NCBI RefSeq assembly: GCF_044761665.1
Contig: NZ_JBIWCW010000005.1
Coordinates: 124,001-188,000 of the forward strand
From: Peribacillus sp044761665
Lineage (GTDB): Bacteria > Bacillota > Bacilli > Bacillales > DSM-1321
Reading direction: 5' to 3'
DNA: 64,000 bases
Below are positions 52,201-60,530 of this stretch, piece after piece. Both the position numbers and the translations under genes were made by a program. Within the stretch, counting starts at the first letter, position 1; each line of letters opens with the position of its first letter. The notes under the pieces were generated by a model, which had not been told where the DNA came from, searched no databases, and was given only the letters and a program-made list of their open reading frames with translations.

Positions 52201-52284
52201 TTAATGATAACCATTCTTTCCATTAGCGGAACCTGATGTTTTATGGTCACCTTTTTTACCTTTGTGCTTCCCTTTCTTACTCAT
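52201..52284 (-). CDS. 27-aa basic peptide
   Basis: ATG at 52284 with GGGAGGGA about ten bases upstream, stop TAA at 52203-52201. The product starts MSKKGKHKGKKGDHKTSGSA and ends NGYH: lysine/glycine/histidine rich, without hydrophobic core. Similar tiny basic proteins occur next to many Bacillus genes and in spores, but I cannot assign this one. The good ribosome binding site and compositional bias argue for a real gene. Confidence 0.55.
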   Translation of the reverse strand: MSKKGKHKGKKGDHKTSGSANGKNGYH

Positions 52285-52403
52285 GAAAGAATCCCTCCCC
52301 ACTTGCAAGAATGATGGTTCTTGGATAGTGTGTGTCGATGGGACATTAGCTAGTACGGTAAGTATTGCCGGAGATGGCTGTCCGTCGGAATACCTGGGTT
52401 GAA

Positions 52404-52483
52404 TGTTGAAATAATCATGCTCACCGTTGAATTATCCGGCCCAAAGTCCAATAAAAACCCTCTGAACATTGAATAAGCTTTTC
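52404..52483. repeat. 20 bp-period tandem repeat, second locus
   Basis: TGTTGAAATAATCATGCTCA (52404), CCGTTGAATTATCCGGCCCA (52424), then degenerate AAGTCCAATAAAAACCCTCT (52444) and GAACATTGAATAAGC (52464). Same unit and period as 42166-42265. It lies at the 3' end of the yihY-like gene. Confidence 0.7.
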
Positions 52484-52492
52484 ACGCGAAGG

Positions 52493-53329
52493 TCAATCAC
52501 ATGCTGGATCCTTATTGCTCAAGAAAGCATTGATCTCCCCACCGACGATGATGATGAGTCCGGATAAGTAAAACCAGATCATTAGTACGATAATCCCACC
52601 GAGACTGCCGTATGTAGCGGTATAATTGCCAAAGTTGTCTACATAGTAAGAAAACAATAAAGAAACGAGGGCCCAGCCAAAGGTCGTGAAAATGGCCCCG
52701 GGAAGAACCGTCAGACATTTCAATCGCTTGTTAGGAGCTAACCAATATAACATGGTGAAGACAATGAATAATACAATTGTGCTGATCACCCAGCGAAGGT
52801 TATTCCAAATCGACAAAAACTCCTCGGACAGCCCCATTTCGTCAAATAAGAAGACACCGATTTGCTTTCCAAACACAGGAAGCAAAAGTGCGACAATAAA
52901 AACAAATATCATGGCAAAAGTGAGAATAATCGACATTCCCCGGGCAATATAAAAGGGACGGTTTTCTTTCACACCATATGCATGATTAAAGGCTTTAATA
53001 ATGGCATTCATCCCATTCGAAGCCGACCAAATCGTCCCGATGATACCAAACGACAGCAAAGTGCCGTTTGTTTGCATCACATCTCCCAAGGTATCCTCAA
53101 TAACCGCCATGGAATCGTCGGGCATGTAGGAACGCACCAGATTCAGGATATCCGCTTGAGTATATGGGAGATAGGCCAATAAAGTAAAAAGGAAAATTAG
53201 TAACGGAAACAGGGAAAGCAAAAAGTAAAAGGACAGCTGAGCAGCAAGCCCCGTTACCTCATCAATCTGGAGTTGTTTGATAAACTTGCTGTAAAAAGAC
53301 CATGTCAGCCATTCCTTTTCATTGGCCAT
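52493..53329 (-). CDS. yfkH: YihY/BrkB family membrane protein (YfkH-like)
   Basis: 278 aa with six membrane helices. Family signature LAAQLSFYFLLSLFPLLIFL near residue 25, the loop SFGIIGTIWSASNGMNAIIK, and the final GSLGGIIVLMIWFYLSGLII and GGEINAFL. Once called ribonuclease BN, but not an RNase; a transporter role is suspected. Second gene of an operon 17 bp after the YtxH-like gene, as in the yfkI-yfkH region of B. subtilis. Confidence 0.9.
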   Translation of the reverse strand: MANEKEWLTWSFYSKFIKQLQIDEVTGLAAQLSFYFLLSLFPLLIFLFTLLAYLPYTQADILNLVRSYMPDDSMAVIEDTLGDVMQTNGTLLSFGIIGTIWSASNGMNAIIKAFNHAYGVKENRPFYIARGMSIILTFAMIFVFIVALLLPVFGKQIGVFLFDEMGLSEEFLSIWNNLRWVISTIVLFIVFTMLYWLAPNKRLKCLTVLPGAIFTTFGWALVSLLFSYYVDNFGNYTATYGSLGGIIVLMIWFYLSGLIIIVGGEINAFLSNKDPACD

Positions 53330-53345
53330 CCCTTCACCTCAATTC

Positions 53346-53759
53346 CTAATTTAGGGGATTGCGTTTCTCAGAACCTTGATGATCAACCGTCGTTGGCATG
53401 ACTTCTGAAGCGAAGGCTTCTTTCGTTTCCATGACTACGTTCGCAACCTGAGTTGGAATGCTCTTCATCTCTTCCACCCTTTTAGAGATGAACGAAACAT
53501 CATTGGAAATCTTCTCAACAGTGGAACGGAATTCAGAAGATGTTTCCTGTACTTGCTCTAATATGTTAGTTGGGTTTTGGATAAGGTCCTTCATGTATGT
53601 CCATCCATCTTTACCATTGGCAATCACTGTTTTTCTTGTATTTTTATCAAAAAGGCTTACAGCTGCCCCTGTCAAAGCGCCGATCAATACAGCCTTCATG
53701 AATTTACTTTTCTTTTCGCCATTCTTTTCACTTCTATATTCTTCTCGAACATTACTCAT
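53346..53759 (-). CDS. YtxH-domain small membrane protein
   Basis: 137 aa. A short hydrophobic segment (FMKAVLIGALTGAAVSLFD, residues ~20-38) followed by TRKTVIANGKDG is the YtxH/gas-vesicle-like signature. The rest is an amphipathic coiled coil (VQETSSEFRSTVEKISNDVS). AGGAGGAG precedes the ATG. Operon with yfkH. YtxH proteins are general-stress associated in B. subtilis; the exact role is unknown. Confidence 0.8.
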   Translation of the reverse strand: MSNVREEYRSEKNGEKKSKFMKAVLIGALTGAAVSLFDKNTRKTVIANGKDGWTYMKDLIQNPTNILEQVQETSSEFRSTVEKISNDVSFISKRVEEMKSIPTQVANVVMETKEAFASEVMPTTVDHQGSEKRNPLN

Positions 53760-53968
53760 ATATTCTCCTCCTCGGTATATTTTATTGATTGTGTATTCTC
53801 ATTATACTATTTAACTACCTAGTTTTTTTATCTTTTCCCAAACAGGAGCCCTTTAAAACGCTTTAAAATAGGATCTCATCCAGTTTGTCCGAATCAATTA
53901 CCATTGACTTCTATGTGCAATCATGCAAAGATAAAAATAATTTAGAAATGTATGAGAGGATGAGAGAA

Positions 53969-54193
53969 TTGGATTTATCACAGAATTCAGCAGAGAGCGT
54001 CGAGTATATGGTCGAAGCAATCAAAGACAAATTAAAAGTGATGAACTTTGGCGCAATCAAATCGACCCATTTCGATATCGAAATGTATGAAGAACTTCAT
54101 GATATTTATAATTTGGTCATGAAGAAGACGAATTTCAGTGTCCGTGAAATGGAAGCCATTGCAGAAGAACTTGGAAAATTACGCAATAAGTAA
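53969..54193 (+). CDS. yfkK: DUF1128 protein (YfkK-like)
   Basis: 74 aa from a TTG at 53969 that has AGAGG nine bases upstream. This start gives the family's usual beginning (MDLSQ-type, then NSAESVEYMVEAIKDKLKVM) and length. An upstream ATG at 53960 touches the binding site, and the still longer frame from 53885 is not supported. Remaining features: AIKSTHFDIEMYEELHDIYN and FSVREMEAIAEELGKL. Function unknown. Confidence 0.82.
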   Translation: MDLSQNSAESVEYMVEAIKDKLKVMNFGAIKSTHFDIEMYEELHDIYNLVMKKTNFSVREMEAIAEELGKLRNK

Positions 54194-54200
54194 TTCCTGA

Positions 54201-54230
54201 AATCCTCCCTACCATGTGAGGATTTTTTTG
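54201..54230 (+). terminator. Terminator of yfkK
   Basis: AATCCTC and GAGGATT with a 10-base loop, followed by T7G. Confidence 0.85.
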
Positions 54231-54290
54231 TTTTTTTGCTATACTGTAAAAAAAGAGTACATAGTCATCATTCAGATAGGAGTTGTAGGC

Positions 54291-55556
54291 ATGGTAGAAA
54301 GAAGAACACCCATCAAGCTGGGTGAAGCCCTAGAAAAAATAATGAAGCATGCATTGAAGGGACAAATAGAAATGGTCCCTCTTGAGGACTGCCACTATCG
54401 CTTTTTAGCGAAAGATATCATCGCAACTAATGATGTTCCACACTTCAATCGCTCACCGTACGATGGTTTTGCGCTCAGAGCCGCGGATACAGCGGAAGGC
54501 TCCCTTGATAATCCGCTGGAATTCGAGGTCATTGAAGAACTGGCTGCCGGGATGGTCTCTACCCGTCCGGTAAAGAAAAACCAAGTGGCACGCATCATGA
54601 CTGGCGCCCAGATGCCAGAAGAATGTGATGCCGTCATCATGCTTGAGCTAACGAAAGAATTCGAAAAGGATGGGAAGAAATATATCTCTTTCAAACGGTC
54701 CCTTAAGCAAGGAGAAAATGTATCCTTTAAAGGAGAAGACGCAAAAAAAGGCGACATCCTCGTCAAAAAAGGCACGATGATCAATCCTGGCATCATTGGT
54801 TTACTTGCTACATTCGGGTATGCCGAAGTGCCTGTCGCTAAAAAACCCGTCGTTGGTTTGTTTGCAACAGGATCTGAACTTCTTGATGTCAACGAGCCAC
54901 TGCAACCGGGAAAAATCCGGAATAGCAACTCTCATGCCATCTCCGCTCAAATCCATAGAGCTGGTGGAGACGTTCGTTTTTATGGGAAGCTCATGGATGA
55001 GTTTGATGTCAGCTATAATGCCATATCTGCAGCCTTGGAAGAGGTCGATCTCTTAATTACAACGGGCGGTGTGTCTGTCGGTGACTTTGACCTTCTTCCT
55101 GACATCTACCAAAAACTCGGTGCTGACGTCCTATTCAATAAAGTGGCCATGCGCCCTGGAAGCGTGACGACAGTCGCCGTTTATCAGAACAAGTTCTTAT
55201 TCGGCTTATCTGGTAATCCTTCCGCGAGCTATGTTGGTTTTGAATTGTTTGCCCGGCCTATCATCCGTACCATGCTGTTTTCAGAACAGCCTCATTTACG
55301 AAAAGAACAAGCGGTCCTTGCTGAAGATTTCTTAAAGCCGAACCCGTTCACCCGACTACTGCGCACACGGTTGTTTTATGAATCCGGACAGCTTCGCGTC
55401 GTTCCTAGCGGCGTCGACAAATCCAATATCACCACAAGCTTGGCAGGCGCGAATTCGCTTACAGTACTCCCTGGGGGAACACGTGGATTCAAAACCGGTG
55501 ATAGCGTGGATGTGTTTCTTCTGGATGATCAAGAAGGATCAATTTGGCCTTGGTGA
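54291..55556 (+). CDS. moeA: Molybdopterin molybdotransferase MoeA
   Basis: 421 aa from the ATG at 54291, with AGGAG eight bases upstream. Landmarks: PHFNRSPYDGFALRAADT near residue 55, RIMTGAQMPEECDAVIMLE, GEDAKKGDILVKKGTMI, the MoCF domain VGLFATGSELLDVNEPLQPG and LLITTGGVSVGDFDLLPDIY, then VAMRPGSVTT and LSGNPSASYVGFE. It inserts molybdate into adenylylated molybdopterin. It overlaps mobB by 13 bp. No molybdenum enzyme or other mo- genes lie in the window. Confidence 0.95.
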   Translation: MVERRTPIKLGEALEKIMKHALKGQIEMVPLEDCHYRFLAKDIIATNDVPHFNRSPYDGFALRAADTAEGSLDNPLEFEVIEELAAGMVSTRPVKKNQVARIMTGAQMPEECDAVIMLELTKEFEKDGKKYISFKRSLKQGENVSFKGEDAKKGDILVKKGTMINPGIIGLLATFGYAEVPVAKKPVVGLFATGSELLDVNEPLQPGKIRNSNSHAISAQIHRAGGDVRFYGKLMDEFDVSYNAISAALEEVDLLITTGGVSVGDFDLLPDIYQKLGADVLFNKVAMRPGSVTTVAVYQNKFLFGLSGNPSASYVGFELFARPIIRTMLFSEQPHLRKEQAVLAEDFLKPNPFTRLLRTRLFYESGQLRVVPSGVDKSNITTSLAGANSLTVLPGGTRGFKTGDSVDVFLLDDQEGSIWPW

Positions 55557-56074
55557 CACCGTTCATATTTCAAATAGTCGGCTACCAAAATAGAGGGAAA
55601 ACGACTTTCATCACGAAACTCATCCGGAATCTTAAGGAAGAAAAGCTGGAGACCGCCGTCCTGAAACATCATGGGCATGGCGGTAAACCGGACACCGACC
55701 TGAAGAAAGACTCTACGAAACATTTCCAAGCGGGAGCGGCTGCTTCACTCGTTGAAGGTGACGGCTCCATCGAATTGCTGGGGAATTTCAAATCCGGTGC
55801 CACTCTTCCTGATCTGCTTCGGTTATTGGGGATGTTCCACCCCGACGTAATTCTGATTGAAGGGTATAAACGGGAGAACTTTCCGAAGGTCATCCTCATT
55901 AAAGAGAATAGTGATTTTGAATTACTGAAACGGCTTAACAACATTCAAGCAGTGGTGGCGTGGCCCACCTGTCTTGAACAAGCGAGAGAGCACGCTGAAG
56001 TTCCCGTGTTCCCACTGGATTCCGATGATTTCATTGAGTGGTTTATCCATAAGTTCAATCAAGATCAACTTTAG
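55544..56074 (+). CDS. mobB: Molybdopterin-guanine dinucleotide biosynthesis adaptor MobB
   Basis: 176 aa, TTG start at 55544 with AAGAAGG six bases upstream, inside the moeA 3' end. P-loop protein: FQIVGYQNRGKTTFITKL is the Walker A region, followed by AVLKHHGHGGKPDTDLKKDS and the ILIEGYKRENFPKVILIK signature. It assists MobA in forming MGD cofactor; GTP binding is established for the family. Translational coupling with moeA is implied by the overlap. Confidence 0.93.
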   Translation: MALVTPFIFQIVGYQNRGKTTFITKLIRNLKEEKLETAVLKHHGHGGKPDTDLKKDSTKHFQAGAAASLVEGDGSIELLGNFKSGATLPDLLRLLGMFHPDVILIEGYKRENFPKVILIKENSDFELLKRLNNIQAVVAWPTCLEQAREHAEVPVFPLDSDDFIEWFIHKFNQDQL

Positions 56075-56084
56075 AAATAAAAAT

Positions 56085-56119
56085 AAAGAGGCATCCTATA
56101 AAATGAGGGATGCCTCTTT
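56085..56119. terminator. Bidirectional terminator between mobB and the aminopeptidase gene
   Basis: AAAGAGGCATCC and GGATGCCTCTTT with an 11-base loop, A/T runs on both sides. Confidence 0.88.
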
Positions 56120-56132
56120 TCTTCGATGATTA

Positions 56133-56879
56133 TTATTGTTCCGTCAAAATCAATGGACCATTTTTTGTGATGGCAATCGTATGCTCAAACTGTGCTGAGT
56201 ATTTCCCATCAGCCGTCGAAGCCGTCCATCCATTAGGATCTCTGGTTGCTTTATATGTACCTACGTTTACCATCGGTTCAATCGTGAATACCATGCCTTC
56301 CTTTAGGCGTGGCCCTTTATGTGGCAAGCCATAATGAGGGACTTGAGGCTCTTCATGGATGACACTTCCGATTCCGTGGCCGATGAAATCACGAACCACC
56401 GAGAAACCTTCCGCCTCCACATAAGATTGGATGGTATGACCAATATCCCCAATACGATTGCCCACAACACACACTTCAATGGCTTTATATAGCGATTCCT
56501 TCGTTACATGAACTAAATGTTCCGTCTCCTTGGATACTTTGCCGACTTTGTACGTCCATGCTGAATCCGATAGGGCACCATTATAATTAACGACCATATC
56601 AATCGTGACGATATCACCATTTTTCAATGGCGTCTTACGAGGAAAGCCATGGCAGATTTCTTCGTTAATGCTTGCACATGTTACATATTCATATCCCTTG
56701 TAACCCTTTTGTTCGGGCTTAGCGCCATGTTTCTTTAAGAATTCGTCTACAAATTCTTCAATTTCCCATGTTGTCACACCAGGTGCGATCAGTTTGGCAA
56801 TCTCCCTATGACAAGCGGCTAAAATCTTCCCTGATTCATGCATCGCTTGAATTTCACGTTCAGACTTTATGACTATCAA
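56133..56879 (-). CDS. map: Methionine aminopeptidase, type I (YflG/MapB-like)
   Basis: 248 aa, TTG start with GGAAGTG upstream. Pita-bread fold dimetal protease: substrate His in NEEICHGFP, metal ligands Asp in IVTIDMVV and ALSDSAWTY, His in FIGHGIGSVIHEEPQVPHYG, Glu in FTIEPMV and QFEHTIAI. It removes N-terminal Met from nascent proteins. As it is outside the ribosomal-protein operon, it is probably the second Bacillus isozyme. The numbering of map paralogues is uncertain. Confidence 0.93.
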   Translation of the reverse strand: MIVIKSEREIQAMHESGKILAACHREIAKLIAPGVTTWEIEEFVDEFLKKHGAKPEQKGYKGYEYVTCASINEEICHGFPRKTPLKNGDIVTIDMVVNYNGALSDSAWTYKVGKVSKETEHLVHVTKESLYKAIEVCVVGNRIGDIGHTIQSYVEAEGFSVVRDFIGHGIGSVIHEEPQVPHYGLPHKGPRLKEGMVFTIEPMVNVGTYKATRDPNGWTASTADGKYSAQFEHTIAITKNGPLILTEQ

Positions 56880-56960
56880 TCGTTACACTTCCTTTTTTCT
56901 TTTCTTCTTATATATTACTGCAAAGATAGAAGTATATGAATCCAAAAACCTTATAAATAA

Positions 56961-56990
56961 AAAAATCCCGGCAGCCGCCGGGATTTTTTT
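56961..56990 (-). terminator. Terminator of the DJ-1/PfpI gene
   Basis: AAAAATCCCGGC and GCCGGGATTTTT with a 4-base loop; strong and symmetrical. Confidence 0.9.
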
Positions 56991-56991
56991 A

Positions 56992-57507
56992 TTATTTCAA
57001 TAACTTGAGTGATTCTCGATTAAAGGCTGGAAGATCATCAGGAGTTCTGCTTGTCACAAGTTGATCGCCACAAACGACGACTTCTTCGTCCAAGTAAGTT
57101 GCCCCTGCATATTCCATATCGACCTTAATCGATGTATATCCTGTTGCATGGCGTCCTTCAAGGGCTTTGGCTGTAATTAACAGCTGTGGTCCATGACAGA
57201 TGGCAAACACAGGTTTCTTGGCGTCCATGAATGCCTTCGTGAACGTTACGAAGCGTTCGTCCGCCCGTAAGATATCCGGAGAGAATCCACCCGGGATGAG
57301 CAAGGCATCGAAATCCTCCGCTTTCACAGAATCGATGCTTTCATCGATTGTAATTTCAACGTCGCCTTGTTTCCCATTGACCGTTTTTCCTTTTTCCATT
57401 TCAATCGTCGTAACCGTGTGACCCGCTTCCTTAAAGGCCTTCACCGGTTCACTGTATTCCGAATCTTCAACCATATCTGTTACTACACATGCGATTTTTT
57501 TACTCAT
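56992..57507 (-). CDS. yfkM: DJ-1/PfpI family protein (YfkM-like general stress protein)
   Basis: 171 aa single-domain class I glutamine-amidotransferase fold. Nucleophile elbow FAICHGPQLLITAKALEGRH with the catalytic Cys, an acidic residue in DALLIPGGFSPDILRADERF, and the C-terminal VTSRTPDDLPAFNRESLKLL. Such proteins act as deglycases/chaperones or putative proteases. In B. subtilis YfkM is a sigma-B general stress protein; I did not find a clear sigma-B promoter here. GAGGAG lies ten bases before the ATG. Confidence 0.9.
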   Translation of the reverse strand: MSKKIACVVTDMVEDSEYSEPVKAFKEAGHTVTTIEMEKGKTVNGKQGDVEITIDESIDSVKAEDFDALLIPGGFSPDILRADERFVTFTKAFMDAKKPVFAICHGPQLLITAKALEGRHATGYTSIKVDMEYAGATYLDEEVVVCGDQLVTSRTPDDLPAFNRESLKLLK

Positions 57508-57629
57508 AAAAATTCATCTCCTCAATTTTGATCGAATGAACTTACTGTACTTTATTTATATTCCCCGGGAGGACAAGCTTGAAACGTTCAATCCGATTCT
57601 CCATACATGATTCTTGAAACAGACTTTCT

Positions 57630-59330
57630 TTAAACGATGAACCTTCCGACTGTACCTGTCATTTTTTCAGATAAGGCACTTAAATGATGTGCCGATGCAT
57701 TAATTTCTTCCATTGCTGCATTTTGCTCTTCCGCTGAAGCGGCGACGGATTGTGCAGCATCTGAAGTTTCATGGATCATGGATACCGTTGACTGAATTAC
57801 TTCAGCCATCTCATTTGTTCCACCCTGGACATTTTTTAAGGATGCCGATATTTTTTCGATATCCACGGTAACTTCCTGTATGGACGAACGGATTACCCCA
57901 AAAGAATCACCAGCCTGTGAGGAATATTCAATTCCTTGTAGGATGGCTTCGCGACCATTCCCCATAGAGAGAATCGATTCTTCTATGCCCCTCTGAATAT
58001 CTTCTACCAGTAACTTAATATCATTAGCCGACTTATTGGACTGCTCGGCCAACTTTTTCACCTCATCCGCTACGATTGCAAAACCTTTTCCATGTTCTCC
58101 TGCACGCGCGGCCTCTATTGCGGCATTTAACGCGAGGAGATTGGTTTGATCACTAATACCCGTAATGATATTTATGATGTCTCCGATTTTCTTCGATTTC
58201 GTTCCAAGGTGGTTAATTGTTTCGGAAGTGGATTGGTTCGTTTGATTGATGACGCCCACCTGCTTCACTGTTTTTTGAATGATTGCTTCTCCATTCAATG
58301 CTTCCTCCGCATGTTTTACAGAGGAATTCTTCACGGATTCCGTATAGTGAGTAATGGATGTCACATCCTTAAGGATTCTTTGAATATTCCGTTCCAATAC
58401 CTGTGAAAAGTCCGACTGGGTATCCGTAGACGCAGCAACCTCCTGCACACAATAGGCAATGCTATCTGCCGCCTTGCCCGTTTCATCGGAACTTGCATGA
58501 AGCTGTTGTGACGCAGCCGCCACCTGATCGCTCATATCCCGCACCGAACCAATTAAAGTCGATAAGTTCCCACGCATATCTGCGTAGTTTTTTCCTAGAA
58601 AAGAGATTTCATCACCTTTCATGTCGTCAATTGCAAACGTGAAATCCCCCTTGCCAGCCCGATCCATCGCATTTCCCAAGTTTCCGAGCCGTTTTTTGAG
58701 CCCCTTTGTAAACACCCAAACTACTCCAATAGAAATCAAAAATATAACGACAAAGGCGATGGTTGAAGCTAACGTGATTTTCCCCAAAGCCGCATACACA
58801 TTTTTCTGGGAATTCCCTATGTAAAATATACCTATACTCTCTCCTTCCGCATTCTTTATTGGTTCATACATCCCATAAAATTTTTCATTTCCTACTTGGG
58901 ATTCCCCATGATAGTTTTCCCCTTGACCCAAGACCTTTTTCCTTACTTGCGCTTGGACCTTGGAGCCGACAGCCCGTTTTCCGTCATCATTTACTATCGT
59001 TGTCGCAACACGTGTATTTCCCCCAAAAATGGTGATGCTCCCATCTGACAACTCAGCAAGCGAATCCACTAACTCTTCATTGCCACTAATTTTGGCTTCG
59101 CCTTTATACAATTCACCATCGACCATCCCCCAGTCTCCTGGATATTTCATGTTCACATATGCATAACCTAGCTTCATATTCGAATCAGCGGCTTTGACTG
59201 CTGATGTTTTAAAAGCGCTGGAAACTTCAAACCGGATAATCCCTAAAAAGGCGATTCCCATTAACAATAACAAACCGACCACAAGCAAATTGACCTTTTG
59301 AGTAATCTTTAATCTTCCAAAAACCTTCAT
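57630..59330 (-). CDS. Methyl-accepting chemotaxis protein (single-Cache type)
   Basis: 566 aa. TM1 about residues 12-32, extracellular sCache_3-like domain ~35-185 (MKYPGDWGMVDGELYKGEAK, SITIFGGNTRVATTIV, FYGMYEPIKNAEGESIGIFY), TM2 ~187-210, HAMP ~212-265, signalling domain to the end with hairpin tip SDQTNLLALNAAIEAARAGE near 388-415. Cache domains of this type often bind small carboxylates. Unlike the receptor at 4034 the hairpin is fully canonical. A sigma-D-like -10 lies upstream at 59407. Confidence 0.93.
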   Translation of the reverse strand: MKVFGRLKITQKVNLLVVGLLLLMGIAFLGIIRFEVSSAFKTSAVKAADSNMKLGYAYVNMKYPGDWGMVDGELYKGEAKISGNEELVDSLAELSDGSITIFGGNTRVATTIVNDDGKRAVGSKVQAQVRKKVLGQGENYHGESQVGNEKFYGMYEPIKNAEGESIGIFYIGNSQKNVYAALGKITLASTIAFVVIFLISIGVVWVFTKGLKKRLGNLGNAMDRAGKGDFTFAIDDMKGDEISFLGKNYADMRGNLSTLIGSVRDMSDQVAAASQQLHASSDETGKAADSIAYCVQEVAASTDTQSDFSQVLERNIQRILKDVTSITHYTESVKNSSVKHAEEALNGEAIIQKTVKQVGVINQTNQSTSETINHLGTKSKKIGDIINIITGISDQTNLLALNAAIEAARAGEHGKGFAIVADEVKKLAEQSNKSANDIKLLVEDIQRGIEESILSMGNGREAILQGIEYSSQAGDSFGVIRSSIQEVTVDIEKISASLKNVQGGTNEMAEVIQSTVSMIHETSDAAQSVAASAEEQNAAMEEINASAHHLSALSEKMTGTVGRFIV

Positions 59331-59406
59331 CCCTTTTCCCCCTTATCACCATTTCCTTTAAAAAAGGGATATCGACAATCCATTCCTCGATTGCTCCTTT
59401 TGAGGT

Positions 59407-59414
59407 ATATCGGT
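59407..59414 (-). promoter_or_regulatory. Sigma-D-like -10 element upstream of the chemoreceptor
   Basis: Minus strand ACCGATAT, one mismatch to GCCGATAT, 77 bp before the start. The expected TAAA -35 at 15 bp spacing is absent, so this is tentative. Confidence 0.35.
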
Positions 59415-59699
59415 AGAGTTTCCCTCCTACTGAAGGCAAAGAACCGGAATCAATCCCACATTCATAAAGTTGTTGATATTACAAGAATTCCCACGATAAA
59501 AGTCGGAAAATGTTCTTTTTTTAGACATTGAAATCCGCTTTCTTGACTACAACCGTGACATATATATGAATGACAACAACTTTAATCATGACTATATGCT
59601 AACATCTCGGTTTTTTTAAAAAAAATCCCTATATTAACGTTAACGAAAGACAAATAATGTATATTTTTCATATAGACTATTGAAAGGTGTTGAACTAAT

Positions 59700-60107
59700 T
59701 TGAAAAAAATATTTTGCATATTATTCTTGATATCAGTATTTTTAATTGCTTGTTCAAAAGATGTAGACGAAAATGATAATTTTGACGAAAATGAAGTAAA
59801 GGATGAAGTATATTTAGTATTTGAAGGAGAAAATGAAAATTGGGAGGCAGAAATAACATTTGATCAATCAGTTGAAAATGTAGAAAGTGCATCTCATATT
59901 ATTAGATATATTGGTAAAGATCCCGTTCCCAAAAAAGTTCATTATCAAATAGGTACCCTTGAAGCAAATGTAGAACTAATAGATGGGATATGGGAAGGTG
60001 GAGGCAAAGAATGCGAATGCCATACAAAACCCGATGAAGATATACTGTTTAATGTAGAATGGAATGGGAGGAAAGAAGAATTCAAATTAGAGCATAAACC
60101 GAATTAA
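59700..60107 (+). CDS. Small acidic lipoprotein
   Basis: 135 aa, TTG start with AAAGGTG nine bases upstream. Lipoprotein signal KKIFCILFLISVFLIAC with lipobox Cys near residue 18, then a strongly acidic linker (KDVDENDNFDENEVKDE) and a beta-rich domain (VYLVFEGENENWEAEITFDQ). Two extra Cys in GGGKECECHTKP. AT-rich compared with neighbours. No known family; similar small lipoproteins occur in Bacillus accessory DNA. Confidence 0.72.
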   Translation: MKKIFCILFLISVFLIACSKDVDENDNFDENEVKDEVYLVFEGENENWEAEITFDQSVENVESASHIIRYIGKDPVPKKVHYQIGTLEANVELIDGIWEGGGKECECHTKPDEDILFNVEWNGRKEEFKLEHKPN

Positions 60108-60118
60108 TATATATAAAT

Positions 60119-60163
60119 TAAAATAGATGTCCCGTAGTAAATTGATAACAGTGCATCTATTTT
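60119..60163 (+). terminator. Terminator of the acidic lipoprotein gene
   Basis: AAAATAGATG and CATCTATTTT with a 24-base interior, followed by ATTATTTTT. Confidence 0.6.
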
Positions 60164-60189
60164 ATTATTTTTAAAAGTAAAGACTATGC

Positions 60190-60397
60190 TTAAAATAAAG
60201 TATTTGTAATTATAACCCAACTCGAAGGAACTGTTTCCGTAAACGACGCACCTACAGATTTAGTTCTATTTTGGCCTCTATATTCTCCAAGGGTACAGCC
60301 ACTATATCTAGTCTCATCGTCCTGACCATAGGTAAGTTTAGTATTTTTAAAAGATAAGTAGGCATCTACACTTGTCCATCCACCTGTTATATTTTAT
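60190..60397 (-). pseudogene. C-terminal remnant of an unknown secreted-type protein
   Basis: A minus-strand frame reads GGWTSVDAYLSFKNTKLTYG, DDETRYSGCTLGEYRGQNRT and VPSSWVIITNTLF before TAA at 60192-60190. It looks like natural protein sequence but is closed by an in-frame stop at about 60397 and has no start. The missing N-terminal part is not visible upstream. Probably a decayed gene; family unknown. Confidence 0.5.
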
Positions 60398-60530
60398 TCA
60401 AATCGTAATGTTGTAGTAATGCCCCTAAGAGCATCGTCCTAAAGGTTACTTGGCGGGTCGAAGATGAATGTAATACAAACAGCAACTTGCTATGATAAAA
60501 GTTCATCGTGGTCTCAGAAGGCAAAAAAAA

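Noticed and set aside
53885..53968. N-terminal extension of the DUF1128 protein
   Set aside because: The extra 28 residues have no homologous counterpart in the family as I know it, and no binding site precedes 53885.
54395..54928. 177-codon frame opposite moeA
   Set aside because: Shadow frame with serine/phenylalanine-rich nonsense composition; moeA motifs are complete on the other strand.
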